In this document: positions 1-14,133 of the stretch, piece by piece
Layout of the letters: the number at the start of each line of letters is the position of its first letter
How positions within the stretch are numbered: position 1 is the first letter of the stretch
Assembly: GCA_002633005.1 (NCBI GenBank)
Contig: NMRA01000024.1
Location: forward strand, 1,681,177-1,745,176
DNA from: Phoronis australis
Lineage: Eukaryota; Phoronida; Phoronidae
DNA length: 64,000 bases
Direction of reading: 5' to 3'
Translations under genes and position numbers: made by a program
The notes under the pieces: model-generated
Databases searched by the model: none
The model's input: the letters and a program-made list of their open reading frames with translations, nothing else
What the model was told of the DNA's origin: nothing

Positions 1-3
1 AAA

Positions 4-147
4 ATGGCATCTGACTTTCAGTGGGTTATCCAATTTCTCTGTTTTGTGTGGTCTGTCAACAGCGTTTCTTCATTTTTGGACATAGATGAACTCAAGGACA
101 TCAACTATGGAATTTCCATTCTCAACACCCCCGTTTTAGTTACACAG
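4..147 (+). CDS. OS9: OS9 exon 1
   Basis: Residues 1-48: signal peptide followed by the OS-9 N-terminal motif LDIDELKDINYGISIL, the counterpart of the human segment after its signal peptide. Ends in phase 0 at a GT donor at 148. Confidence 0.93.
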
Positions 148-3100
148 GTTTGCTGAAATTATGGCTAATAGAGTTTGAATCTGACGAGTGACACTGCTCA
201 GAGTCAGACTCAGAGTCAGAGTAGTCACTACACTATACTGCTGCAGCTCGGCAGCTGGGACTGACCTGTCACCTAGACAGTACCACCGCCTGAACTGGGC
301 CAACGCATCTGGAACAGATGTGTTGTAGATGTGCATCCGGTGAATTATATGAGCCTCTGTTAGCTACTCGCTAACGGGCAATTGCCTATTAGCTGAATGG
401 TTAGCACGCTTGCCGGTTTTATGGGGGTCGCTGGTTCGATTCCCGGCTCGGGTAATCTCGGCTATTACTACAAATGGCGTAGTCGGCAAATGGATGATCT
501 ACCGATGAAGCACTGCCAACTAGTACCCACGGACCTCGGGACAGCGTGCGTGGAAGGTTCCAGGAGTCAAGGACCTGTATGAGAGACGACCTTGTGTTCA
601 CCTGTGTTGTGGTGGTAAAGGTACCAAGGGACGTTGATGATCTGTATGCGAGACATCCTGGTGTTCACCTTCCTGTCGCGTGTCTGTTCCGTAGGAAAGG
701 GGGGAAGTTGTATATGTGCTTCCGGTGAATTATATGAGCCTCTGTTAGCTACTTGCTAACGGGCAATTGCCTATGAGCTGAATGGTTAGCACGCTTGCCG
801 GTTTTATGGGGGTCGCTGGTTCGATCCCCGGGTCTGGTAATCTTGGCTATTTCTACAGATGGTAGTAATTACAATATGATGACATTGACCTACACATGAT
901 TTAGGTATCGTTTGATTCCTTGCAACGTTATTCTTCCAAAAATATATGAATGTATCCCCTACCGCGTTTCCTACGTATTTTATCGTCGAATTTCCTGGTT
1001 TACACTGCTGTGTTAGCTCAACTCAAGATTACAGCGACACCTGTTCTTAATGAATGTAACAGCATCATTGATTCTGAATGGTGTTTGCCCGCGCGAGATT
1101 CCCGCTAAAGTTTTCCTGACATAAATTGAGGACAAGTAGCAGCATTTCACATTTTCCAATTTTTTATAATTGTGACTATTTGACAATTTTTCCACAATAT
1201 TGTCTGAAGTGATAGGCCTACCCTTTTCACCAATTTGGACCTCAAAAACAACCTTCGCTTTTTTCACGGATTCTTGCTAGCAGATGCGTACCATTGTCGC
1301 CATAGGATCGAATTCGAACCCTTGTGATCGTAACTCGGGCAGGGGATAGACAGTTCTCGGTCAATTTGAACTTATGAAAAGCGACGATCTGCAAAATTCA
1401 GTAGATTAGTTCAGTTTTTGACCGATGGGGGGACTCCTTCCATTCAACATAGCGATATTACTACCAAGTGCCGGTAAATAGTGCAAGAAGAAATTTCACG
1501 ATAAAATACTAAGGGAAGGGGATAGGAAAAAATTCTGTGTATTTTTAGAAATATAACTATGCAAGGAATCGAACGATACCAAAATCTTGTGTGTAAGTCA
1601 ATGTCGTCATATTGTACACAATTACCCAGACGGTGATCTTGTAGAGCCTCCATACCCCATAAAATTTCTGGCAAATAGTTGCTATAAGTACCTTTTGAGC
1701 TGCATAGACCCAATTCACGCGGCGGACATTAAATTCCAAAACGAGGCTCATTACGATAAACAAAGTGGAAGTTGACATTGCGTGAGTTAAATAGTCGGTC
1801 TTTAGAGTCCAACCTGGATATAAAATTTGAATAATGTGTCGACAATTAACCACAGAGACGTAAAAATTACATTAGAGAACATGTTAAGGTGCCAAAGAGT
1901 TGTCTGACGAAAGGGTTTAAATTTTTTCGGAAAATTAGGTTCGAAACATGAAAAGTAAATATGACCAAATTGCGGCGATCGTAGTGTTACAGATTGGGTA
2001 TTATGCTAAATGCAGGGTTACGTTTTTTCTTGTAAATTGTTGATCAAAATACTTTCTACGCGGACCAGGTCATCTGCTCGTATTGTTGACGAGTTGAAGA
2101 CATATTCGACAGTGGTGGCTGTCATGTGCAATTAGTCTCATCTGGTTTAATTTGTTGATCAAGAATATTAACATCAAGCATAGCCTGACACTGGTGAGGT
2201 ATGCACTCACTGGGACTAACAGTTGATTTGTCATTGATCTGAAAGAATAATTGATGTTATTAAATATATTTTTTTATTAAAATAAAAAGCCATCCTCGTA
2301 ATTATAAATAAAAATTATTTGACCATCAATTCTGCTTTCTTGGTTGGAATAATTCTTAATTACGTCTATTTCATGTGTTAGGTGTCAAATATCAATCTGG
2401 ACCAAGTTGAATTTTAAAATTAAAACACCTAATTCGTTCGTCCAAAGCAAAACTTTGTTTTAGAACTCAATTTCAGTTAACTGGACAAAGCAATCATAGT
2501 TATCATGTTTCTCCAGGAGCCTCGTTCATCCGAAGGGAGAGGTGCCAGTGCCTACTGAGAGGGGATTTTTTCGCCGAGTGAGGGGATCCAATCTACCTCC
2601 CAATCACGATCAATAGCACCCCCGCCCTTTTGCAAGCTCTCATAGGCTCTGTCTCAATTTAAAGTAGCCTTTTGTGCTCTTAAAAATTGTCATCTGTGTG
2701 GTTACAGGTGATGTGAACTCAGAGAGAATTTTTCACTAGGGGATGCCTCGTGGGGGGAATTTCGCGTGATATTTCAATATTTTTGAGAGGGGAATAGGGC
2801 CGATATTGGGCCCCAAATTTGAGGGATTGAGGGCCCTGTCCTTTTTGGAAAGAAAAATTATAATGTTTCAACCCGTAGTCATGAAAACACAGCCTGGCTG
2901 GCCCATTCTCCGGTCGTTAGGCCCACTATGATGCTTGGCAACCGAAATGCGACAAAATATGTTCTAACTTTTCGAAAACATTTGTAAATTTTACACGGAC
3001 ATATTTTGCTTCGTCGCGGCGTATGGCAACGACCCAATGCTTCCGTATCTCAACGTCTAGAGATTGTAAAGCAGACAGTTGAGTGTCCGTATTTTTTCTA

Positions 3101-6100
3101 GCCGTTCGCGGAGCAACGCGGACTGAAACACAACTACGGTATGCTGATAAGCTAACAGAGCTATCGTAGGGAGCCTCGTTTCGGAACGCGCCTCCTATCG
3201 GCATGAATTGGGTCTATATAGGGCCACCGCTATTCATGTTGTGGTACCACATGACATATCCATCAGTAATCAGTTTTGTTTATAACGATTCGTTAAGCCT
3301 CTCTAATTTGTCTCATTTTCAATTAATCTAGTATGTGTTGTCTGGCTCAATACACTGAGAAGTGTGTGTGCTTACAATCCTACAATGTCTTTAATTCTTT
3401 CCAACTCAAACACATACTCCCGCAATCATCATTTCTTTCATTCAGTTATGGAAATCGGGAACTGACCCATTTCTGGGAACTGACCTATTTCTGTTTTGAT
3501 TGCATCAGTATGTAAATTTTTCAAATCACCTGGAGGTAGACCTCCAAGATCTCGGAGTAAGCCAATCACTAACCCAGTGGTGAACTGCCAGAGTGCTTGA
3601 AACTTGGCTGCCAGGGTTGAACCTCTCATCCTGGACAAAGTAGTATCGTTGAGGAACAGGTCGTTATCCAGGATTTTGAAAATAGGGTGTCCAAAATGGG
3701 GTTCCCAATATTCCAGGGTGTCCATGATTCCGATGCGTAACCCCCCACCCCCAGCAATGCCCCCAAACACACAGATTTTTTTACAAAAAATGTATAGACC
3801 AAGCTGTTTTTACATCTAAGTTTACAAGACAGCCTACTGTAATGAGCATTTTTACTAAAAAACTGTAGACCAAGACTTTTACAATGCTATCAACCAAGTG
3901 TGAGCATAGCAACATTTTATATACTTTATATGTACATTGTAAATTTTTGTTCCTGCTTTGAAAAAGAGCCCACACTGTGAGCCTTCAGAGGCTTCCTAGT
4001 ATTCATTACTATGTGAGTCCAAACCTGAAAGGTTCCTATTGACAGTGGGCGTCCAAATGATACAATGGGCCTCCTTGCCAGGCGTCCAGATTAGTGCTAG
4101 GGCATATGCTGGGTAAAGGCCTGTTGAGGAAGGAAGCAACGCATTTCCTGTTGGATTGAACTCTTAATTGCCAAAATATTTGGTCGAGTTCGAAGGAACT
4201 TAAGACATCAATGGCGGTGTCCTATGCTCTAAAGGTACTTATAACAATGTGACTGATGGCTGCTTAGTCAGTGTGAGGCACAATTTGCCAAAAAAAGCTT
4301 CCACGAAAAGGGTACCGTATATTAATTCTGACCACGGCCTGCAGAGCTTATTCGGATCTTTATGAACATAGTATACACCAAACTACGGAGTATAGCATCC
4401 GCCATTACATTGAAACATGTTCTATGTTTCAACTACATGATGTACATGTGGATCGCTGTGATTGGCTGCTGCTTGACCTTCTATCATTGTCCTTCAGTGT
4501 CTGCTCCCAAGTCCAGGTTAAGCAGCAGGTAATCACATGGTGAGTTTGCAAACCTCTCCAGACTTCTGGCAGTTCCATACAATGATGTAATGGCGTATGC
4601 TATACTCCTTTCTTTGCTTGTCATGTATATCAAAGGTATGTTCTAAAAGATGGAAATAATCTCCCATGGCACTGACCAGTCGTGTGTTCCATAGAGGTGA
4701 GAATCTCACGAAAACCTAAGACTTCATGAGATATCGCCGTGTATTACAAGCGAAGCACTAGCTTCCTTAGCAAGATGCTTGAATCTCTGAAACTCTACCC
4801 AACTGAATTTCGAAATTTTCGTCTTTGTGGAAAATTCTGCATGCCGACATTGGCGGGTATTGTACCGGGGCTGCCAGCAAGAGAGTCGAGCGTCCAAACC
4901 ATTCAGCAATTGCTACTTGGAAGTGATATAGAGGTTTTATATACAACTTTATGTCAAACCTGGAAGACACGTGTCACAATATGTTAGATGAAGTGTGACA
5001 CGTGACTTCTGTGAGTCACATAGAATTGAATAAAGCCTCTTCAGATGGCTTGCCAATGGGCCGAACATTTTGAATGCCCGACTCCCAGTCCGATGCTGGC
5101 GGCTTGGGTTCAATACCAGCCGTCAATGTGTGGATTTTTCTACATTGGTGCCCAACAGCAGTAAAATCCACGGCCAAATGGAATTTCAATACTCCTTTGG
5201 TGTGATCGGGAGCAATGCTCTTAGCCCAGGAGCGTCAACTCCCAGATAACAGACGTGGCTGACCTGAGGTCGGAGTTCTAACTTCAGCAAATAAATGTGC
5301 TTGCTCCAAAGGACAGTTAGTCTGAAAAGTTACTGGCCCGGCTGCCAAGTTGCTGTCCCAGCTTTTAGCAATCTAATTATCTACGTTTTTCTCAATCTTG
5401 TCCATGTACACTGTGCTTGAGAACGCTCATTTGTTTTGCTATTAACTCTGAAGGTGAGAAATCATTGCCCACAAGGATCAAAAAAGTAAACTCGTTGGCA
5501 TTCAAGAGGTGAGAGGCAAGCAAATTTATTAGTCAATAAACCTTTTTTGAATTAATACAGTATGAGAACATATTCACGTGGGCCTATGTCTGCAAGTTAT
5601 TGGCCCGCCGGGAGGTGGATTTATGGCAAGGCCAGTAACTTCTAAAAGTTATTGGCCTTGCCATGAATGCACTGGCCGCGAGCCAGCATGTATTTCGAAT
5701 GCTGCCTGAAGACCAGACAGCATGCTTGATCAAGGGGTGTGTTGTAACACGTGACTTCAGTGTGTGACATGGAGTTGAATAAAACCTTTACAAATCACTT
5801 GCCAATGGGCAATTGCCTTGTGGCCAAATGTTTGGATGCTCAACCCTCACACTGGTGGCTTGGGTTTTATACCCATGTTCAGCATGTGGAGTTTTCAGAA
5901 TAATAGTACCACAGTACTGGAGGGGTAAAATACAGTGTAAATTGTAGTCCCATATGAGAACCAGCTCCTTCACTCACCAGTGAACAGGAAACTGGTTCTC
6001 AAAATCCCAGACTGTAGCACAAGTGTACGCATGATCATCACATTTTCACCTTACTTGAACGTCCATATAAATTCTGCCGGATTGTAGCAAAAGCGTACAC

Positions 6101-9100
6101 AATGTAGTAAAAGATGTTTTGACAGTTGGCGGATGATTTCAAATGTTGGTGGAAATCCTGTGTTTTTGTTTATTAAAATTTGCATTTGAATATGACATAC
6201 ATTTTAGCCCTTAGGTGGAAGTGGTGTATTGTACCTGTCTTCCAAATATGGCCAGCAATACCAGTGTCAGTTTCCTAATAAGGCAGAGAAGGCGGAGCAA
6301 GAAACAAAACAAGAGCATATCGCAAAGGAGATTGGCATAGCCGAACTGCTAAAACCTATGGAGTCCGAGCCTTGCTTGATTCAGGTATTAAGTTTCAGGT
6401 CTGCTTGATTCATTAATAGATTATACCAAATAAAAACTTTCATTATATGTTGAAAAATTACTGTTTTATTTTTTTAGCTACAGCAGCATTCCGTAAGTGT
6501 ATCATTGGTGTGTGGTGCATCAAAACATTACTGAATTTGTCTCAGTTAATATTTTTCTCTTGATTTATTTGTAGACAAAAGGCTGGTGGTCGTATGAGTT
6601 TTGTTTTGGTAAACACATTAGACAATTTCACATGGAAGGTAAGCCTCAATGCAGACTTTCCCTTGAACAGTGAGCACTGTGTGGTCATTATTTAAACTAG
6701 TGCAACTAACTCCACCTTGTCGAGGTGGAGTAAATAGTTCCAGGGTAACTTGCGCCACTTGTAATCACTGTGTGGCTGCAAACCTAGAGCAAGGCAGAAG
6801 TAATTATTAGATGCAGTTACATGTAGACATGCCTCCTTTTGTATGTTGTATTCACATTCAGCTGTTCATTGTCATGCATAGAGCAACAACTTCTGCCTCA
6901 CCCTAGTTATCGGATGTGTGTGTGTGGATATTCCACTTATTGTAGGCAGTGTGTAGAGTGGACTTAAGATGCCCTTTCTGTTATCTGATGTGACTTAATG
7001 AAAACATCAGGGGCCATGGTCTAATCTTTGTAATCAAAACTGAAGTCCAAATTACTTTTGAGGTTTTCTGTTCTGCCTTTATGAAAACTCAAGACAAGTG
7101 CCTATTATTCTGTTGCTGAGTACATTATTGTGTACGCGTATGAGTTTCTAGTACAATTTTGCACTCCATGACCTTCAGATTCGAGCTAAAAGCCGCAGGA
7201 AAAACTAGAGATTTCGAGTAAAAACTGTAAATTTCGAGTTTAGACTCGAACTTTCAGCCTTAAATTGGGGTCCTCAAGTGTATATTAGGATTAGACTGTT
7301 ATGCACATAAGCCATTGTATTAATGTACTTGAGCATAAAATAATGGAATACTTATCTTGAGTTCAATTTCAAATTGCAAGATTAGACTCCGGGCCCAGGA
7401 ATGTATGAGCTACATGTGTGTAATGTTGAACAAGAGCATAATCATAGAAATGTAGCTGTTTGGTTTCGTGAGCAATTTGTACTCTTGGGTGTGTGTGCGT
7501 GTGCGTGTTATTGTTGTTTATCGTTAAGAGTGATAATTGTAGATGGTAAAGCAGTGGGTGATATACTACTGCTTGGTACATTTGCATCCGACTACCAGTG
7601 GAATGATACTGTGGGTGAGGGAGGAGGCAAAACCAGGAACCAGTTGAGCAGGTATCACAGTCAGACGTATGTGAACGGGTCGTTGTGTGAACTGACGGGA
7701 CGAGAAAGACAGGCCGAGGTCAGGGTGAGTGTCTTTGGGTCAACCGCGTGAGGAAACATTCAGGCAAAATGGTTCTCCAATAGCTGTGAAAACGCGATAT
7801 TTGCTAAATTCATCTTGCAACATTCATATTGCTTTGAGCATGTCTGATAGGTTGGTTGGTAGGCCAAAGCATGTCTAATCAATAAGTTGGGCCTTGGTTC
7901 TCTAACTTCATTGTGGGAAGGCAATGAGAAGTTTTATATGGGATCATTATTCATTATTAGAAAAAACAATGCAGGTGGCCTGATGTCATTGGCTGTGCAT
8001 CAGACATGCCCAGTCCTCTTGGTTGGGCCCATTGCACCAAACAAATGAGCTAAAAACACGAGAGCCCCGTTATGGTTCTTCGTGAAGGAAGTTTTCATGT
8101 CTGCCTGTCTCCTTATTAGCACCAGTAATATAATTCAGAGCCATGCACTTCAGTTGGTGAAGCCTTGTTGTGTATGATGACCTTTCACCCCAAGCATAAT
8201 ACGTGGAGTTATTTTCAGTATCGTTCATTTTAAATTGCTAATTAGGATCTTTGCATCATACAACATGTTTGTAGTGGTCGTCTGATTTTGAAGGTTAGCT
8301 GCTCAATATTTATTCAGATGATTGTCTGCTCCACACCCTAGGATGAGTGCAAACAAAATGACTGACTGTCAGACGCTTCATAAAGACATGATCAAAAAAG
8401 GAATTAAGACTGAACCAAATTAAATCCATGGTTTATTAACTTGGGAAGGATATGGATCGTTTTTGCACTTTTTGGACTTAACGAAGTTTCCTAAGGTGTT
8501 GCGCTATAAGTTTTTGTTCTCCAAAACTGAGCGTTTGTTTGCCATCTCATGCAAACAAAGCACGCGGCAGCTCACGGGCCTGTATTCACGGCAAGATGTG
8601 TGCACAGTAAGCCCGAGCAGAGTCTGATCCACGGAATTGAATTTGAACTCCCAGCTTTCTGAATACATTTTGGGACACTCTGTATATTGTGTAGTCACCC
8701 ATATATCAAGCAACCACAATAAAATGCTGACCATGCCAACATAGAAGTTTTCAAATATTATGCTATATGTGTTCGTTATGGTTGCCCTCTTCATTGTAGT
8801 TTATCTGCGAAAATGATGCAGGAGACTATATCGCGCGGATAGACGAGCCGGCCACGTGCTCATACGTTCTGACCATTCACACGATGAAGATCTGCCACCA
8901 CCCGTTCCTCAAACCTCCTGGATCAGCCAAGCCTGTGCCCATCGTATGTAACCCCGTTCTGGGCGAGTCTGACTATGAGGAATATATGCAGCAGCAACAG
9001 CAAGGTAAGTATTGGTGCACAGTCTAGGTATGGGTGAGTAGACAACTTTCCTGATTCGTGATTGGTCCATTTGGTTGTGGTGTCGCGTAAAATGGGAAAT

Positions 9101-12100
9101 GGCAAGTACCAAGAATACGTTTTGCAGCAAGGTAACTATAAGTGGCTTCCAGTCTAGTTGCCTGGGGGTAAGGACATGTCTATAAAACTTTGGAACCAAC
9201 TAATTCTTTGGAATCTTTCCACTGAACAGCTCTTCTAGTAACAAATGCATTTTAAGCTAACTTTGAAGTAACAAGCCAATTGAAGTATCTTTCAAATTAG
9301 ATAAAATATCCCGGTCTGTAAGTAACTGTGTAGCTTCTTCTGGTTGTATTTTCCTCATGCCATGCCACAGGTTTGCAACTCTAGGGAAGGAAACAAAGCT
9401 TGGTGAATCTAACTGCAGTTATTACAAGGCCATGAAATAGTTTCCAGGCTCTGAGAGTACGGCACTGTGGGAAATGTTACATGAATACCTTAAATAAGGT
9501 TTTGGAAATTAAAAGGATACCAAACCCTGTTTTGATGATTTCAGCCGATCCTGGTTCAGTCACTTGCTAATGTATNCATTGGCGTCAATCTTGCAAGTTA
9601 AAAACAGGAATCAACTAAAACTCATCCTCCCTATCTCACAAATTGAATATCATGGTCTGTGGTTGTTAGTCATTTCCCACAGATGCCGTGTAATTTGCTA
9701 AAAGCGTAGGTCATAGGTCATGCTTGCCTGTATAACAGACTTTGAAATGAGTTTTCAAATTTTTCTCCAAACGTTTGTGGGTTGTCCAGGGTTACAGAGC
9801 ATTATTTTGTTTCAAAGAACTGGATGTGGAATTCTTTTTTTAGTATCTGTTAATAGGCTAAAACCGAGTTTAGTATCCTTTTTGAATGTATTCATTCGCA
9901 CTTTGTACTAGTCTACGTCAGGATTTTTATGTGACTTTGTTCTTTAAAATTTGGCAGGGACAGCTATCACACTTACAACAAATATCAACAAACCCTTTTG
10001 TCGTGTTTTGCGTTACTTTCTTGAACACATACATGTTGGAAGGTGGGTTGTTCTTGTGTTAAATACTGCAGCCACTATTGGGTCACACATGCTGGTTCTG
10101 AGTGAGGTCAAAGCTCATTATGTAAACTTACTTGCGTGTGCATCAGTCAGTAAAGAGAGGGGATTTTCTGGTTCTCTGTAGTAACAGCATATCCCAATAT
10201 TCAGTACATAATGTGCAGTAACTTCATTGTGTCCTGTCAGGATATAAAGAACTACACTGTGCTGGTACACTTAACAGAATTCCTTTTAAAATTTTCAGCT
10301 CTTCAACAGGAAGAAAAGAAACGAGAGTCACTCCTTAAAGCAGAACTTAACAAACTGGACAGTGGTAAGTTTGTGCAGAAACTATGAGAAGTCTTACTCC
10401 TATTTTCTGTCACTAGTGGTACAGGTATTTAGAAGACTCAACAGCAACTACTGGAATGTAACTCTTCTGTGTTGTGGAAGTACAAAAATGCATGGTGAGG
10501 TTGACCTAGTCAATAAAAAGTACCACTCACTGTTGAACCCAGTTGAATAAGTAAAGAATGTTAGATCAGACTTACTCACTGTCAAATTGCTTGGTGTCAC
10601 CATTCACTACTTGCACACTTTGGTGCCGTTGCAAAAAATGATTGTGGTGCATTGTTGTTTAGGACAAAATGCCTCGATTTTGTATCAATTTTAACAACGC
10701 AACATGAAAGCGTGTATGTTTCAAACATGCAGAACCATTGTAGTTTGGACATAACACCTCGTTTTCAAGTTTAATGGCAAATTCGTGCAAGTAGTAAATT
10801 GCAATGTAGTGTGCTATAGTATAACTTTAATGGCATTGAAATGAAAAATATCAAAATAATGGTGATTAGCATTAACTACTTGCACACTTTTGTGGCACTG
10901 CAAAAATGATTGTTGTTTAGGACACAACGCCTCATTTTAGCACCCATTTTAACAATGCAAACGTGAAAATACATGGGTTCCAAACTTGCAGAACCATTGT
11001 AGTTGAGACATGCTGCCTCGTTTTCAAGTGTAATGGCGAGTTCATGCGAGTAGTGAATTGCAGTGGGACAAGTACTCTGCAGATGCACAGCATTGTGGGT
11101 AAATATTGCAGAATCAGAGTGGCACTGTTGTATTTCAGGATTTGATTTTCTGGTGACTGGCAAATGGCACTCATGAGAGATATTTGTTGACTAATCCCAA
11201 CGGAACAACATTTTGGGCACAGTGCCAACAGCTATTCACGTATTAGCAGCCATTCAGACTTTAAAAATGTTCGAGAGTAATCTGCTCATTTTTGAACGGA
11301 AAATATCAAAGTTGTTGACTCTCTTCTAGATCTTACCAAATTAAAGCATCCAGCTGGTTCTAAGAGCAAGGCTGGTGGTATGAAAGGTGACCTTGATACA
11401 GCTGCTGTGACGGAACTGCACAAAACATTGAAGAAAACATTGAAAGACGTGCTGTCGGGATTCTCTGATGACGGTATGCAGCTGGAAAAGCAGTCTACCC
11501 ATGATGTCTGAGGAAGTTGTAATTGCAGTGCAATTATCAAAAATTTAAACCAGATGAATTTGACAAAAGTAATCCAGCTTTGTCAAAAGTTATGACAAAA
11601 ATTGTGAAAGAAATCACTTGACAAACAACACGTTTTGTAATTGTCAGTGATGAACAAAATGAACAAGGGTTAGGTGTTGTCTGCCTGCACATACCAGGTA
11701 TCAAGTGTAGTGAATTGCTGTAACTGAGTTTGGTGTGTTTAGTCTGCTACTGTTGTAGAAAAGGGAACGTCTGACCAAAGGGCCTGTTGTAATAATGTGG
11801 TATTCAGTGCTTTGAAGTGAGAAACACACTGTGAGCATTAGTGTTACTGCAACCAGGGTTATGTCAACCATCGGTTACTTTGGGCATGGGCTGAGGCTCC
11901 GCGCCTTCAGGGGCCTCACGCCCTTAGGGACACTACACTTAGAAATGTTAAGAGTTAAAGAGCTTGAACCTCAAAGTTCGTTATTGTCACATTATAGCAA
12001 AGTGTTATCCTATTTCAGCATACTGCTTGTTAAGTGTATAGAAAATTTATTTCGTCTATTAAAAGCACCTTCTGTATATCTAGCCAGATCATTACAAAAA

Positions 12101-14098
12101 TTATTACATAAAATTAATGATAATGTATTTTTTAATTTTGTAATATCAATTTTCCATTCTTACTGTTACCTTCTCACTGAGAGAGTAACAAATCTGTAAA
12201 CAATAAGCTTTGAATTTGAGTATTTTTGCCTGATCTTGTGTACTATAAGGCTAATTTCTGTACGAATATGCATTTTTGCATACACTACTCGAGCCTGTTA
12301 TCCATTGGGTTGCCAGAAATTTTCCATGAAAGTGCATGAAGCTGTGAAGTTGGATGAGCCAAAAGAATCTTTGCTTAAATACCTGACAGCCAGAGACACA
12401 TCAAGCACAACATCCGTCGTCAGAGAACAAAATGAGAACAAATCAATTGTCCTGTCATTGATTCCTTTTTTTCTATGAATGAACCTTTCTTTTATGCTAG
12501 ATTTTACTAAAAAGACATCACATGACCCATTTGGCAGATTTGGCGAAAAGTCAAAAGTCAAATTCTGCAGGTTTTGTACATTCAGAAAAGATATGTCAGT
12601 TAAAAATGTATAGTTTTATGGATATTTGCCTAAATACTGTTGACTTCAAATGTTTGCATTGCAGAATTAGACGAGATAGTGGACTATGCCAACCTTGAAG
12701 TTAACTCTGTCAATGACATGACAAAATTGAACAAGTTCATCGACAACCTGAAGGACAAAGACTCAAAAATAACCGTAGAAGAGCAAACAAACAGGCCAGA
12801 AGAAATCAGGGGAGATCATCACAGTGATGGGAAAGTTGAAAGCAAGACTGACACATCTGGAAGTGAAGAGACTTCTGAGAGTAATCAGGCGAGCACAGGT
12901 TCCGGTGATGGCAAGGATGAAGCATCACCTTTTGGTAGCAATGAGAAACGAGACCTGCCAGAAGATGGCAGCACAAGTGTTGTGACTGAGGACAAGAGTA
13001 GAGGTGATAATGAGGAGATGGATGAGAAATCAAAGTCTCAGGGTGAGGAGGACACTAATCTCAAGTTTTCTGAACAGAGTGACGACGACGATGAATTGGG
13101 AGGGTTTAAAAAAGGTTTGTTCTTTGTTGTTTATACTGTTAGGGTGTTGTTAGTTTTATTTTTGCTTTTGTTTCTTCTGTTGTCATTGCTCTTGCGTGAC
13201 ATCTTTAGTGACCGACATTTTTTCAATCAAACCTTTCCCTAGCAAATGCTTTGTGACTATATTTCAATGTGGCTTGGCTGACTTACGAGAATTATTGCAC
13301 CTTGCATACACACGCGCGTGTGCACACGCACAAACACGCCCACACACACGCACAACCGCACACATACACACACCCGTGGGCGCACGCATGCATGCGTGTG
13401 CACACCCAAACACACGCACACACACTGCAGAACAGTTTTCAGCCTTCAAAACCTTTGTGTATGGTGCTCATGGGCTTGGGGATTTATTTGAGAACTGTTT
13501 GTCTTTCTGAGAAATTAAATATGATGATTATGGTATGCAGTGCTATTAAGGAACTTTAGGCATTGTGTTGTTACATGTCATGGTAAATGACATTCATTAA
13601 ACAATCTGTTTTACTTTTACTTAGGTTTGGGAATTGAGGAAAAAAACAACACACTACATAGTGTGTCTCCTCCGCCATCGCACATGACCAAAATAAAGCG
13701 TCACCCTCATCCCATTTTAGGGTTGTTGCAATGCTTGTTCATCAGAAATTGTTAGTCATGTTCCTGCACGCTTTACACAATAGCGCTCTTTTCATTTTAG
13801 AACTTGATGAGATCCTGTCAGCAAGCAAGATTAAGGAGAGGTTGACGAAACTTCGCAGTACACTAGAGAAGTCTATGAGGGATCAGTTTGATGAGATAGT
13901 GGACGAGGTACGTGGAAATGTTTGAGTTTTGTAGTGACAAGATGGGCCAGGAGGCTGTATGACCCGTAAAAAATTACCACAATATGCTTTCAGTTAAAAT
14001 ATTACATTACTTAGATGCCAATACTAGTATGAATATCATATCAGTTTTATATGCAGGCATTATTCAAGTCGCCTGAGTTTTATTTGACATCGTTATCA

Positions 14099-14133
<35 letters not shown>

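Larger units (their letters stand above)
148..6207 (+). other. OS9 intron 1, repeat-rich 6 kb
   Basis: No coding exon of OS9 is missing here: residue 48 joins residue 49 in phase 0. The intron holds two tRNA-related SINE copies, a large inverted-repeat element, three copies of a second tRNA-like repeat and a palindromic element (listed separately). Short ORFs here do not resemble known proteins. Confidence 0.8.

Noticed and set aside
387-453. Functional tRNA gene
   Set aside because: A and B boxes are present, but the acceptor and anticodon stems do not pair well and the unit is repeated as a SINE.
3438-3770. 110-aa minus-strand ORF in OS9 intron 1
   Set aside because: The reading frame looks orderly, but I recognise no homology, and the end contains a short tandem repeat (GAACTGACC-TATTTCTG). 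Not enough support for a gene.
11831-12199. 122-aa ORF in OS9 intron 7
   Set aside because: No recognised homology, and including it would break the exon 7-8 phase match.
13264-13559. His/Thr- and Cys/Ala-rich ORFs
   Set aside because: By-products of the CA/CG simple repeat.
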